Shown: positions 9,396 to 17,566, counted from the stretch's first letter. The stretch: 36,170 nucleotides of DNA from Pseudomonadota bacterium (GCA_025356815.1 JANXQL010000206.1:1-36170); one strand, 5' to 3'. Notes: generated from the sequence alone by a model not told the origin. Numbers and translations are program-made.

Positions 9396-10342
9396 GGATC
9401 CACCTCGCCAATCCGCGTGGCTTCTGCGCCGGCGTAGACCGGGCGATCGACATCGTCGAGCGGGCCATCGGCCTGTTCGGCGCGCCGATCCACGTGCGTC
9501 ACGAGGTCGTGCACAACCGCTACGTCGTCGAGCGGCTGCGCGCGCTCGGCGCGGTGTTCGTTGAGGAACTCGACGAGGTTCCCGACGGTGCGACGCTGAT
9601 CTTCAGCGCGCACGGGGTGTCGCGTGCGGTGCAGGCGGAGGCTGCGCGCCGGGGCCTCAACGTGTTCGACGCGACCTGTCCGCTGGTTACCAAGGTGCAC
9701 ATGGAGGTGACCCGCTACGCGCGCGAGGGCTGCGAGGTGATCCTGATCGGTCACGCGGGGCATCCCGAAGTCGAGGGTACGATGGGCCAGTTCGATGCCT
9801 CCGGCGGCGGGCGGATCCATCTGGTCGAGGACGAGGCCGATGTCACCGCCCTCGACGTGCGCGACCCGTCGCGGCTCGCGTTCGTGACGCAGACGACGCT
9901 GTCGGTGGACGACACCGCGCGCATCGTGCAGCGCCTGCAGGAGCGCTTCCCGGCGCTGGCGTCGCCGCGCAAGGAAGACATCTGCTACGCGACCCAGAAT
10001 CGCCAGGACGCGGTCAAGACGCTGGTGGCGATCTGCGAGGTGTTGATCGTCGTGGGTTCGGATACGAGCTCGAACTCCAACCGACTGCGGGAGATCGCCG
10101 AGAAGCAGGGCATCCGCGGCTACCTGGTCGACGGCGCGGCGAACCTGCGTCGCGAGTGGCTCGAGGGCGTGGCCAGCGTCGGTGTCACCGCCGGCGCGTC
10201 CGCACCCGAGGTGCTGGTACGCGAGGTGGTCGAGCAGCTGCAGGCGTGGGGTGGCCAGCCCGCGGTCGAGGTTCCCGGGCGCGCCGAGCACGTTGTCTTC
10301 GGCTTGCCCCGGCCGCTGCGGGTGATCGAGCGCCAGGCCTGA
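9392..10342 (+). CDS. ispH: 4-hydroxy-3-methylbut-2-enyl diphosphate reductase
   Basis: Last enzyme of the MEP isoprenoid pathway, an iron-sulfur reductase that makes isopentenyl and dimethylallyl diphosphate. The 316-aa protein keeps the three cluster-binding cysteines, Cys12 (RGFCAGV), Cys96 (DATCPLV) and Cys198 ([10 protein letters not shown]), and active-site HPEVEGT (124-130) and SNSNRL. The start is GTG at 9392, overlapping the lspA stop as GTGA; no ATG gives the conserved [14 protein letters not shown]-terminus. It is the last gene of the ileS-lspA-ispH coupled run. Its product feeds IspB elsewhere in this window. Confidence 0.97.
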   Translation: MRIHLANPRGFCAGVDRAIDIVERAIGLFGAPIHVRHEVVHNRYVVERLRALGAVFVEELDEVPDGATLIFSAHGVSRAVQAEAARRGLNVFDATCPLVTKVHMEVTRYAREGCEVILIGHAGHPEVEGTMGQFDASGGGRIHLVEDEADVTALDVRDPSRLAFVTQTTLSVDDTARIVQRLQERFPALASPRKEDICYATQNRQDAVKTLVAICEVLIVVGSDTSSNSNRLREIAEKQGIRGYLVDGAANLRREWLEGVASVGVTAGASAPEVLVREVVEQLQAWGGQPAVEVPGRAEHVVFGLPRPLRVIERQA

Positions 10343-10366
10343 TGGCGCGGTTCTGTGCGCGATTCG

Positions 10367-10396
10367 TTGCCGGTCGGGGGAAAGTTTCCGTATACT
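10367..10396 (+). promoter_or_regulatory. Promoter of tRNA-Thr
   Basis: TTGCCG (10367-10372) and TATACT (10391-10396) are 18 bases apart. They are followed by a GC-rich discriminator (TTCGCCGCCC), as seen at stringently controlled stable-RNA promoters. The mature tRNA begins 17 bases after the -10. Confidence 0.6.
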
Positions 10397-10412
10397 TCGC
10401 CGCCCTTTAGAT

Positions 10413-10488
10413 GCCGGTGTAGCTCAGCTGGTAGAGCAGTCGCTTCGTAAGCGAGAGGTCGGGGGTTCGATTCCCTCCACCGGCACCA
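10413..10488 (+). tRNA. tRNA-Thr, anticodon CGT
   Basis: A complete 76-nt tRNA with encoded CCA. The acceptor stem is GCCGGTG/CACCGGC, the D-stem GCTC/GAGC, the anticodon loop TTCGTAA and the T-loop TTCGATT. Anticodon CGT reads the threonine codon ACG, which is frequent in GC-rich genomes. The outermost anticodon-stem pair (27:43) is G-G. It stands alone between ispH and the convergent LysR gene, with no clear terminator after it. Confidence 0.96.
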
Positions 10489-10503
10489 TTCCCAGTCAGT
10501 GAC

Positions 10504-11463
10504 TTAGACGCGCCGACGCCCTGCGGGCCGAGTCCGGGCGCTGCGCGCGCGCGGCACCGCCGGCGCCGCGACCTGCGTGGCCGCCGCCGCGAGCAGATAC
10601 TCGCGGAATGCCGCGGCGATCGGCGACAGGCGCTTTCCCGCCGGATGGACCAGATACCAGTGGCCCGCCACCGGGAATCCCTTCACGTTGAGTACGGTCA
10701 GCGCCTCGGACATTGGCGGGTGGGCCAGTGCGTGCTCCGACAGCACGCCCACGCCGAGCCGGCCGGCGATGGCCTGCTTGATGGCTTCGTTGCTGCCGAG
10801 CTCAAGGCGCACCTGCGGCGTCAGGCGTTGCCGCCGGAAGTGCTCGTCGCAGGCCATGCGCGTCCCCGAGCCGCGCTCGCGCAGGATGAAGCGCTCGCCC
10901 GCCAGCGCCGCGAGTGGCAGCTCGCGGCGCGTGGCGAGCGCGTGACCTGCCGGCGCCACCAGCAGCAACCGGTTCGGCATCAGCTCCTCGGTCACCAGCT
11001 CCAGCTCCGGTGGCGGCATCGACATGACGTACAGGTCATCGAGGTTCTCGCGCAGCCGCTGTACGACCCCGTCCCGGTTGAGTACCTCCAGCGCGATATC
11101 GATCGAAGGATAGCGGCCGCAGAAATCGCCGAGCCAGCGCGGAATGAAGTATTTCGCGGTGCTGACCACGGCCACTCGCAGCCGGCCGCGGCGAAGTCCG
11201 CGCATGCCGTCGATCTCCTGCTCGAAGCGCGCCCATTCGTCGGCCATGGCGCGGGCTGTCCGTGCGAGCTGCTCGCCAGCGGCCGTGAGATGGACGCGAC
11301 GCCCGATCAATTCGTGGAGCGGCAGGCCGATCGACCGTGTCAGTTCGCGAAGCTGCATCGACGCGGTGGGCTGCGTGACGTGCCGTGCACGGGCGGCGGC
11401 GCTGATGCTGCCGTGCTCGGCCAGGGCGAGGAGCAGGCGCAGCTGACGGAACGTCGGAGTCAT
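10504..11463 (-). CDS. CbbR-like LysR-family transcriptional regulator
   Basis: DNA-binding regulator of 319 aa with an N-terminal winged helix-turn-helix (about 4-63; SISAAARARHVTQPTASMQL) and a C-terminal periplasmic-binding-type effector domain. The effector domain carries stretches typical of CbbR, the Calvin-cycle/inorganic-carbon regulator: VVSTAKYFIP, ERGSGTRM, LELGSNEAIKQAI and LNVKGFPVAGHWYLV. The C-terminus has a basic Arg/Pro/Ala tail. It is divergent from an SbtA-like bicarbonate transporter, which fits control of carbon uptake. LysR membership is certain; the CbbR grouping is from remembered motifs. No RuBisCO gene is in this window, so CO2 fixation itself is not shown. Confidence 0.88.
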   Translation of the reverse strand: MTPTFRQLRLLLALAEHGSISAAARARHVTQPTASMQLRELTRSIGLPLHELIGRRVHLTAAGEQLARTARAMADEWARFEQEIDGMRGLRRGRLRVAVVSTAKYFIPRWLGDFCGRYPSIDIALEVLNRDGVVQRLRENLDDLYVMSMPPPELELVTEELMPNRLLLVAPAGHALATRRELPLAALAGERFILRERGSGTRMACDEHFRRQRLTPQVRLELGSNEAIKQAIAGRLGVGVLSEHALAHPPMSEALTVLNVKGFPVAGHWYLVHPAGKRLSPIAAAFREYLLAAAATQVAAPAVPRARSARTRPAGRRRV

Positions 11464-11468
11464 AGGTT

Positions 11469-11512
11469 TATATCTATAGTTGAATGACTAACAATCTATT
11501 TTACTAGATATA
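11469..11512. promoter_or_regulatory. Likely LysR operator region between lysR and sbtA-like gene
   Basis: This AT-rich gap holds two tandem palindromes: TAGT-N6-ACTA (11477-11490) and ATCTA-N6-TAGAT (11494-11509), with centres 18 bp apart. An outer inverted pair, TATATCTA (11469-11476) and TAGATATA (11505-11512), spans them. Such repeated dyads with short AT-rich half-sites are typical of LysR-type binding and activation sites. It begins 5 bases before the regulator's ATG, so binding would also repress the regulator. Confidence 0.65.
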
Positions 11513-11550
11513 GGACGATCCGTAGCATGCCGCAACCTCAAGGAGATGGC

Positions 11551-12501
11551 ATGCAGAACCTGCTCGATCCGGCGATCCTCTTTTTCGTGCTGGGCCTGGC
11601 GGCAGGCGCCTTGAAGTCGAACCTCGAGATTCCGGCGCCCATCTCGCGCTTTCTGTCGTTGTACCTGCTCATGGCGCTCGGTCTGAAGGGTGGCTTCGCG
11701 CTGCGCCATTCGGGGCTGACCTCGGAGGTCGCCACGGGCCTCGGCTGCGCGGTGCTGCTCGCGTGCCTGGTGCCGGCACTGGCCTACCGCGTGCTGCGGC
11801 GGCTGGCGTCACCCTTCGATGCCGCCGCGCTCGCCGCCACCTACGGCTCTGTCAGCGCGGTGACTTTCGTCACCGCGGTGCAGTACCTGGACGGTCGGCA
11901 GATCGCGTACGGCGGGCACATGGCCGCCGCGATGGCGTTGATGGAATCCCCGGCCATCATCCTCGCGGTTCTGCTCGCCAATCGCGCGCGGCCCCGCTCG
12001 GCGGCCACGGTCGGCATCCCCGGCCTGTTGCGCGAGTCGCTGACCGACGGGGCACAGCTGCTGCTGCTGGGGGCGATGGCCGTGGGCCTTGCAACCGGCG
12101 ATGCCGGCAAGGCGGCGATGGCGCCGTTCTCGATCGACCTGTTCAAGGGGATGCTGGCGTTCTTCCTGCTGGACATGGGCCTGCTGGCCGCCCGCAACCT
12201 GCCGCGGGTGAGGGGCCAGTCGCCGTGGCTGTTCGCCTACGCGCTGCTCGCGCCGGGATGCCATGCGGCGCTGGCGCTGCTGCTTGCGCGCCTCGCGGGT
12301 CTGCAGGCAGGAGATGCGGCGCTGCTGATGGTGCTCGCCGCGAGCGCCTCGTACATCGCGGTGCCCGCGGTGCTTCGCCATGCCGTGCCGGAGGCCAATC
12401 CGTCGCTGTATTTCGGTCTGTCGCTGGGTGTGACCTTCCCGTTGAACCTGCTGGTCGGCATCCCCGTCTACGTGGCCTTGGCGCAGGCGCACGTGCGCTG
12501 A
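11551..12501 (+). CDS. SbtA-like sodium-dependent bicarbonate transporter
   Basis: Integral membrane protein of 316 aa with about ten hydrophobic segments in two similar halves, matching the SbtA (DUF897) family of high-affinity bicarbonate/sodium symporters. Family-like stretches include the N-terminal IPAPISRFLSLYLLMALGLKGG, the YGSVSAVTFVTA motif, MESPAII, and in the second half ASASYIAVPAVLRHAVPEANPS and LGVTFPLNLLVGIP. The cytoplasmic linker between halves (about 147-165) is much shorter than I recall in cyanobacterial SbtA, and no SbtB-like PII gene is adjacent. The ATG at 11551 is chosen over 11527 because AAGGAG lies 5 bases before it. Divergence from a CbbR-like regulator supports an inorganic-carbon role. 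Family placement is good; substrate is inferred. Confidence 0.85.
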   Translation: MQNLLDPAILFFVLGLAAGALKSNLEIPAPISRFLSLYLLMALGLKGGFALRHSGLTSEVATGLGCAVLLACLVPALAYRVLRRLASPFDAAALAATYGSVSAVTFVTAVQYLDGRQIAYGGHMAAAMALMESPAIILAVLLANRARPRSAATVGIPGLLRESLTDGAQLLLLGAMAVGLATGDAGKAAMAPFSIDLFKGMLAFFLLDMGLLAARNLPRVRGQSPWLFAYALLAPGCHAALALLLARLAGLQAGDAALLMVLAASASYIAVPAVLRHAVPEANPSLYFGLSLGVTFPLNLLVGIPVYVALAQAHVR

Positions 12502-12522
12502 CACATCAGCCGGGGCCACGGC

Positions 12523-13560
12523 TCAGCGCAGTTCGACACGGTGCAGCCAGAAGCTCCCCGGACCTTCGGAGCCGGCTCGATACAGCGCGACGCCTGCGAC
12601 GTGAGCGAGGTCCAGCAAGCGCCCCTGCGGGCCGTGCTCGATGTCGGCAAGCGCAATTTCGAACGTCCTGCGCTGACCCGCCGCCAGGCGCAACTCGCCA
12701 TTGTAACGATCCGGCCCGGTCCAGTCGTGCTGGCGGTCGTGGACGCGCAGGTGCAGGGTCAGCTCGGTGCGGCCGTTGTTGCCGATCTCGACCGCGAGCA
12801 CCCGATAGCCGCGCCAGTCGGGCTTGGGCTCATCGAGGGTGACACCTGCGTACGGGCGCGACTGCAGCGGCACGCGCAGTCCGGTCTCCTGTGCGCCGTG
12901 CGCGATCGCGGCCGGTACCCGTGCGAGTTCCGGCGCCGATGAGGTCAGTCCCACGAACAGCAGGTCCAGGCGCGAGGCCGGTACGAACAGCGTGGGGAAC
13001 CGCCAGGCGCGCTGCGCGTAGCCGGCACCGGCCCAGGTCAGCGGCATCAGGATCAGCGCCGTCAGTGCCAGCGCAAGCGCAAGGCATGCACCGCGGCGCA
13101 GCGACTGCCATGCGCGAGGCGCGACCCGGCTGTCGAACAGGGCCGCCCAGGCGAGCGCGCAGGTCGCGCCGCGCGCGTCGAGCAGCATGTCGCGCAGCGA
13201 CGGATCGCGATGCGTGAACAGCTGGCAAAGCTCGGTGAGACCACCGATCGCGGTCGCGACTACGAGCGCACTCAGGTACTGCAGCCAGAGCGGTCGCATC
13301 GCTGCGCGCTGCTGTTCCAGTGCCAGCAGGCCGATGGAGATGAGCCCAAACACGCAAGGGTGGGCGAGCTTCTGCAGCACATGCAGGATCAGCGGCCGGC
13401 CGGGGAGCTCGCCGAACAGCACCAGCGCTGCGAGCGCCGCCATCAGCGCGATCAGCAGGCGAGGCCGGATCGAGCGCAGGCGGGCGACGTCCAGCGCCGA
13501 TTCCGGCGCCCGTGGTGCCGGCGCGTCGCGCGACGCGCCGCCGGCCGCGGTCTCAGGCAT
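12523..13560 (-). CDS. VanZ-like membrane protein with C-terminal extracytoplasmic domain
   Basis: The 345-aa protein has a VanZ-like membrane domain at about 55-145, with LQKLAHPCVFGLISIGLLAL, a GLTELCQLF segment and SLRDMLLDARG in the usual order, and hydrophobic segments near 34-52, 60-80, 92-108, 128-143 and 157-176. Residues 190-345 form a soluble region, probably periplasmic and beta-rich, containing LRVHDRQHDW and PDRYNGELRL. It resembles carbohydrate-binding-type sandwiches fused to some VanZ proteins, but I cannot name it. Its ATG overlaps the stop of the acyl-AMP ligase by 8 bases, so the two are translationally coupled. Function is unknown; an envelope or lipid-related role in the cluster is an inference. 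Confidence 0.82.
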   Translation of the reverse strand: MPETAAGGASRDAPAPRAPESALDVARLRSIRPRLLIALMAALAALVLFGELPGRPLILHVLQKLAHPCVFGLISIGLLALEQQRAAMRPLWLQYLSALVVATAIGGLTELCQLFTHRDPSLRDMLLDARGATCALAWAALFDSRVAPRAWQSLRRGACLALALALTALILMPLTWAGAGYAQRAWRFPTLFVPASRLDLLFVGLTSSAPELARVPAAIAHGAQETGLRVPLQSRPYAGVTLDEPKPDWRGYRVLAVEIGNNGRTELTLHLRVHDRQHDWTGPDRYNGELRLAAGQRRTFEIALADIEHGPQGRLLDLAHVAGVALYRAGSEGPGSFWLHRVELR

Positions 13561-15514
13561 TCCCGGCGCCGAGTTTGGCCTGGTTGTGACGCGCCAGCTC
13601 CGCGACCGTCGGGAAGTCGAAGAGCTCGGTCAGGTCGATCACGCCCGGGTACTCCTTGTCGATTTCCTCGTGGATCTGGATCAGCGTCAGGGAGCTCGCG
13701 CCGATCTCGAACAGGTTGTCGTCGACGTCGACGGGCTTCGCCGGCAGCGCCGCGTCGCAGATCGCCTTGATGCGTGCCTCGACGCCGGCCCCGGCGTCGC
13801 GATGAGCGTGCGGGGCGGCGCGCAGCTTCGCCAGCTCCTCCATCTCCGGCGCGAACTCGCCCGCGACGAACGCAGCCTCGAGGGCGACGCGCTGCATCTT
13901 GCCGCTGGTCGTCTTCGGGATGCGCTTGACCGGCACGACGTGCGCGACCTCAAGTCCGGCGTGCTCGTTGACCAGGCGCGTGACTTCGGCCGCGATCGGC
14001 AGGAACTCGGCGGCCGAGCCGCGATGCAGGACGAACAGCGTCAGCTCGTCGGACTCGGCGCCGGCGGGGCGACAGCCGGCGGCGGCGACCTTTCCCAGCT
14101 CAAGCCCCGCGGCATGCTGCGCGATCGCCTCCAGGTCATGCGGGAAGTAGTTCTGGCCGTTGACGAAGATGATCTCCTTCGCCCGTCCGGTGACGTACAG
14201 CTCGCCGTCCACGACGACGCCGAGATCGCCGGTGTCCAGCCAGCCGTCGGCCGTGATGGTGCGCGCGTTGAGCTCGGGCGCCTCGTAGTAGCCGCGCGTG
14301 ACGTTGTCGCCGCGGATCAGCAGGTGGCCGACGCTGCCGTCGGCGTAGGCCGCGCGACTGTCGTCGGCGATGCGCACCTCGGTTCCCGGGATCGGCCGGC
14401 CGACGCTCATCAGTGCGAGCGCGTCGCGCGTGCCCGGCGCGACCAGCCCCGCGGCCGTGCCGATGCTGAGGCGGTGGCGGTCGAAGTGGCGCGCACCGTA
14501 GGCGCTGCCGGGCTTCGGGAACGTGACCGCGAGGGTCGCCTCGGCCAGTCCGTACACCGGGAACATGGCGGTGCGCTTGAGGCCGTAGGGCGCCATGCGA
14601 TTCATGAACTCGTCGCACAGCTCGACCGAGATCGGCTCGGCGCCGTTGAAGATCAGGCGCGCGGCACTAAGGTCGATGCCCTCCAGGGTGCGGTCGCCGA
14701 GCACCTTCAGAAAATGCCGGTAGCCGAAGTTGGGCGAACTTAGGATCGTCGCGCGCTTGTCACTTGCGAACTTCGGCCACAGCAGCGGTCGGCGGATGAA
14801 CAGTTCCGTCGGCATCAGGTGATTCTCGATGCGGTTCGAGAACATGAAGATGTGCTTGCCGATCAGGCCCATGTCGTGGGTCAGCGGCATCCAGCTCAAG
14901 GCCACGTCCTGGTCATTGAAGCCGGCCGCGCGGGTTGCGCCGCGCAGGTTCGCGACGACGTTGCCATGGGTGAGCACGACGCCTTTGGGGTCGCTGGTGG
15001 AGCCCGACGAGAACTGGATGAACGCCGTGTCGCCGGCGGCGGGCCTGACGATCTCGCCGGGGCGGCTAAGGTCGGTCAGTTCGTCGGCGAGGATCGCGCG
15101 GCGCTTGAGGCGCTCGAACACGGCCGTCTCGCCGACGCTGGCGGCGAACGCGCCGATGCGCTCGAGGTTCTTTCGGTCGGTGTACAAAAGCGGATCGCCC
15201 AGCAGTTTCGCGATCCGCAGCAGCTTGTGGCGGTGTTCGTCGGAAATTCCGACCGCCAGCGGCACGGGCGCGATGCCGCCGCCAAGCGCCGCCCAGAAGC
15301 CCTCGATGAACTGTTGGTTGTGGCTCAGGAAGACGATCATCTTGTCGCCCTTGCGGGCGCCGAGCTGCTGCAGGTGCCAGAGGATCCCGCGCGCGCGGTC
15401 GTAGAGTGCGCCGAACGCCACGACCCGTTCTTCGTGTTCGCCGTCGAGGTAGTGGATCGCCCGGTCCGCGTCCCGGTTCGCCTCGAGGATCTCGATCAGG
15501 GTGTCATGTGGCAT
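13553..15514 (-). CDS. Fatty-acyl-AMP ligase fused to an acyl carrier domain
   Basis: Adenylate-forming enzyme of 653 aa that should activate a fatty acid as acyl-AMP and load it onto its own carrier domain. Visible are the ATP-binding A3 loop SSGSTSDPKG (169-178), SWMPLTHDMGLIG (207-219), the FAAL-type YGLAEATLAVTF (321-332), WLDTGDLG (425-432), NGQNYFPHDLE (452-462), and the catalytic lysine in PKTTSGKMQR (Lys539). The carrier domain occupies about 573-645, with attachment Ser608 in FEIGASSLTL. Such di-domain proteins usually start lipopeptide or polyketide assembly, but no NRPS or PKS is nearby. The start ATG has AAGGA upstream at a long spacing. Downstream of the P450 and overlapping the VanZ-like gene, it looks like the middle gene of a three-gene operon. 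Confidence 0.92.
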   Translation of the reverse strand: MPHDTLIEILEANRDADRAIHYLDGEHEERVVAFGALYDRARGILWHLQQLGARKGDKMIVFLSHNQQFIEGFWAALGGGIAPVPLAVGISDEHRHKLLRIAKLLGDPLLYTDRKNLERIGAFAASVGETAVFERLKRRAILADELTDLSRPGEIVRPAAGDTAFIQFSSGSTSDPKGVVLTHGNVVANLRGATRAAGFNDQDVALSWMPLTHDMGLIGKHIFMFSNRIENHLMPTELFIRRPLLWPKFASDKRATILSSPNFGYRHFLKVLGDRTLEGIDLSAARLIFNGAEPISVELCDEFMNRMAPYGLKRTAMFPVYGLAEATLAVTFPKPGSAYGARHFDRHRLSIGTAAGLVAPGTRDALALMSVGRPIPGTEVRIADDSRAAYADGSVGHLLIRGDNVTRGYYEAPELNARTITADGWLDTGDLGVVVDGELYVTGRAKEIIFVNGQNYFPHDLEAIAQHAAGLELGKVAAAGCRPAGAESDELTLFVLHRGSAAEFLPIAAEVTRLVNEHAGLEVAHVVPVKRIPKTTSGKMQRVALEAAFVAGEFAPEMEELAKLRAAPHAHRDAGAGVEARIKAICDAALPAKPVDVDDNLFEIGASSLTLIQIHEEIDKEYPGVIDLTELFDFPTVAELARHNQAKLGAGNA

Positions 15515-15564
15515 GTCGTCTTGGGTCCTTGTGGCCGGCCCCGGGCGGGCAGGCGGCGCGTTCG

Positions 15565-16890
15565 TCAGTGGCGCGGAACGAGCCGCATGTGCAGGCTGCC
15601 GCGGGTTCGCAGGTTGATGGCCGCCTCGATCTTAAGCGGGCCCTCGTCGAGGTACTGCATGCGCCAGCGGCGCGCCATGCGCGCCAGATGCACGGTCATC
15701 TCGTACATCGAGAAGTTCTCGCCGACGCAGTGCCTGGGGCCTGCGGCGAAGGGGATGTAGGTCCACGGGTCGCGACCCTCGGCGGCCGCGCCGAGGAACC
15801 GGTCCGGAACGAAGCGCTCGGGCTGCTGCCAGTAGCGCGGATGCCGCTGGATCAGGTACGGACTGAACATCACGTCGGTGCCGGCCGGTACCAGGAAGCC
15901 TGACAGTACGTCCGGCTCGATCGTCCGCCGCGTCAGTACCCAGCCCGGCGGGTAGAGCCGCAGCGCCTCCTTGATGACCGCCTGGGTGTAGGTCAGCGCC
16001 TCGGCGTCGGCGAAGCTAAGCTGCCGGTCGGCGGGGATCGAGGCGACCTCGGCGGCGAGCCGCGCGTCGGCCTCGGGGTGATGCGCCAGCAGGTACCAGG
16101 TCCAGTTCAGCGCGCTGGCCGTCGTCTCGTGACCGGCCACGATCAGCGTCATCACCTCGTCGATCAGCACGCGCTCGGGCATCGCATCGCCGCTGGTCTT
16201 GTCGCGTGCGCCGATCAGCATGTCGAGGAAGTCGAACTGCTCGGTGCCGCGCCGGCGGCGGATCTCGATCAGTTCCGCGACCTGGTGGGTCAACTGCCGG
16301 AACCGATACGCGAACTGCAGGTCGCGCGCCGATTCCTCCGCGACCATACCGAACGGGTTCGCGCCGAGGCGCTCGTCGAACCACGGAAGGTCGGTGCCGA
16401 AGATCGAGCGCAGGATCACGCTGAGCGTGAGCTCACTCATCTGCGCGGTGACATCAAGCGGCGTGCCGGCCGCCGCGTGCGCAGCCCAGACGGGCACCTG
16501 GGCCGCGATGCAGCCTTCGATCATCGCGGCGAACTGCTCGGTGGCGCGACGGTGGAAGCACGGCTGGATCATGCGTCGCTGGCGCCGCCACAGGTCGCCC
16601 TCGCTGGTCATGATGCCGTTGCCGAGCAGGATCTTGATCCGGTCGAGGCCGATGCCCTTGGTGTAGTTGCGGTGGTTGGTCACCAGCACGCGCTTGATGT
16701 CGGCGGGGTTGTTGGTGATCCAGGTGTCCGCGCCACGCCCGGGCGCGTAGATGCGAAACAGCTCGTCGCCGGCGGCGGCGGCGGCCACCAGCCGCTGCAG
16801 CGAGTCCGGCGTATCACCGACGTCGAACCGGTCCGGCGCCAGCGGCGGGAGCGCACGGCTCGCGCTATGCTGATCGTTGATTCGGGACAT
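15565..16890 (-). CDS. Cytochrome P450
   Basis: Soluble heme monooxygenase of 441 aa. The I-helix oxygen-activation motif is AGHETT (252-257), the K-helix ExxR is EALR (308-311), PERFVPDRF sits at 357-365, and the heme loop is FAAGPRHCVG (381-390) with ligand Cys388. No membrane anchor is seen. Overall the sequence is like fatty-acid or long-chain-substrate bacterial P450s of the CYP102/CYP4-like clan, but the substrate cannot be read. No ferredoxin or reductase gene is adjacent, so electrons must come from elsewhere. It is probably first in an operon with the acyl-AMP ligase/ACP and the VanZ-like gene (50-base gap), suggesting oxidation of a carrier-bound or released acyl chain. Its ATG overlaps the divergent PPTase ATG by two bases. 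Confidence 0.93.
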   Translation of the reverse strand: MSRINDQHSASRALPPLAPDRFDVGDTPDSLQRLVAAAAAGDELFRIYAPGRGADTWITNNPADIKRVLVTNHRNYTKGIGLDRIKILLGNGIMTSEGDLWRRQRRMIQPCFHRRATEQFAAMIEGCIAAQVPVWAAHAAAGTPLDVTAQMSELTLSVILRSIFGTDLPWFDERLGANPFGMVAEESARDLQFAYRFRQLTHQVAELIEIRRRRGTEQFDFLDMLIGARDKTSGDAMPERVLIDEVMTLIVAGHETTASALNWTWYLLAHHPEADARLAAEVASIPADRQLSFADAEALTYTQAVIKEALRLYPPGWVLTRRTIEPDVLSGFLVPAGTDVMFSPYLIQRHPRYWQQPERFVPDRFLGAAAEGRDPWTYIPFAAGPRHCVGENFSMYEMTVHLARMARRWRMQYLDEGPLKIEAAINLRTRGSLHMRLVPRH

Positions 16891-17566
16891 GCGGGCGCGT
16901 CAGTTGCTGAAGACTTCGGAAGAATTCCTGAGTTTACATTACGTTGCGGTACCGGCGCAGCCTTGGAGTTCACTTGAGCGTGCCTGGGCCGGGCGGTTGT
17001 CGCCGGCCCGCCAGCAAAGGCTGCTGTCGCTGCGCCGGCCCGCCGACCGAAACGCCTCGCTGCTGGGGATCGCGCTGCTCTACGCCGCCTGCGCGGAGCG
17101 GGGCCTGCCCTTCGATCCCGCCGCGCTTTGCTATCCACCCCGGGGCAAGCCCAGGCTGCCGGCGGGACCGGATTTCAGCATCGCCCATGCCGTCGGGCTC
17201 GCCGCGTGTGCCTGCCGCTCGTGCGGCCCGGTGGGTGTCGACCTTGAGCCTGCCGGGGCGGTCGCGGCAAGCGCCCTGCGCCTGGCGCTGGGGGCGCCGG
17301 AGCTCGCCCGGCTTGCCGCCGGCGAGTTCGACCCGACCACGGCATGGGTGATGGTCGAGGCGGTCCTGAAGGCCGTCGGCCTCGGCATCGACGCGGCGAG
17401 CCGCGTCCGACTCGAGGGCGAGCGAGCGTGCATCGATGGGCGGGTCCTGCAGCTGTGCCGCGCGGACCTCGGGCCTGCGCACGTGGTCTGGCTCGCGCAC
17501 GAGCCCGGGGTGACCGGACTGCGGCTGATCGAGCACCAGCCGGTGGATTTCGCGCCGTTGCCGTGA
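16889..17566 (+). CDS. Sfp-type 4'-phosphopantetheinyl transferase
   Basis: Transfers the phosphopantetheine arm of coenzyme A to carrier-protein serines. The 225-aa protein shows GKPRLP (86-91), FSIAHA (96-101; usually FNxSH), the magnesium-binding GVDLEP (116-121) and WVMVEAVLKA (153-162), matching WxxKEAxxK except that valine replaces the first lysine; the glutamate and second lysine remain. The start is uncertain: ATG 16889 is the only ATG giving a full N-terminus, with TTG alternatives at 16877 and 16904. It lies head-to-head with the P450 and next to the DUF374 gene. The local carrier domain (Ser608 of the acyl-AMP ligase) is the natural substrate. Confidence 0.87.
   Translation: MRARQLLKTSEEFLSLHYVAVPAQPWSSLERAWAGRLSPARQQRLLSLRRPADRNASLLGIALLYAACAERGLPFDPAALCYPPRGKPRLPAGPDFSIAHAVGLAACACRSCGPVGVDLEPAGAVAASALRLALGAPELARLAAGEFDPTTAWVMVEAVLKAVGLGIDAASRVRLEGERACIDGRVLQLCRADLGPAHVVWLAHEPGVTGLRLIEHQPVDFAPLP

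Noticed and set aside
12497-12523. Terminator between the SbtA-like gene and the VanZ-like gene
   Set aside because: Only 5-bp inverted repeats (GCTGA/TCAGC, AGCCG/CGGCT) without a T-run are present in the 21-base gap.
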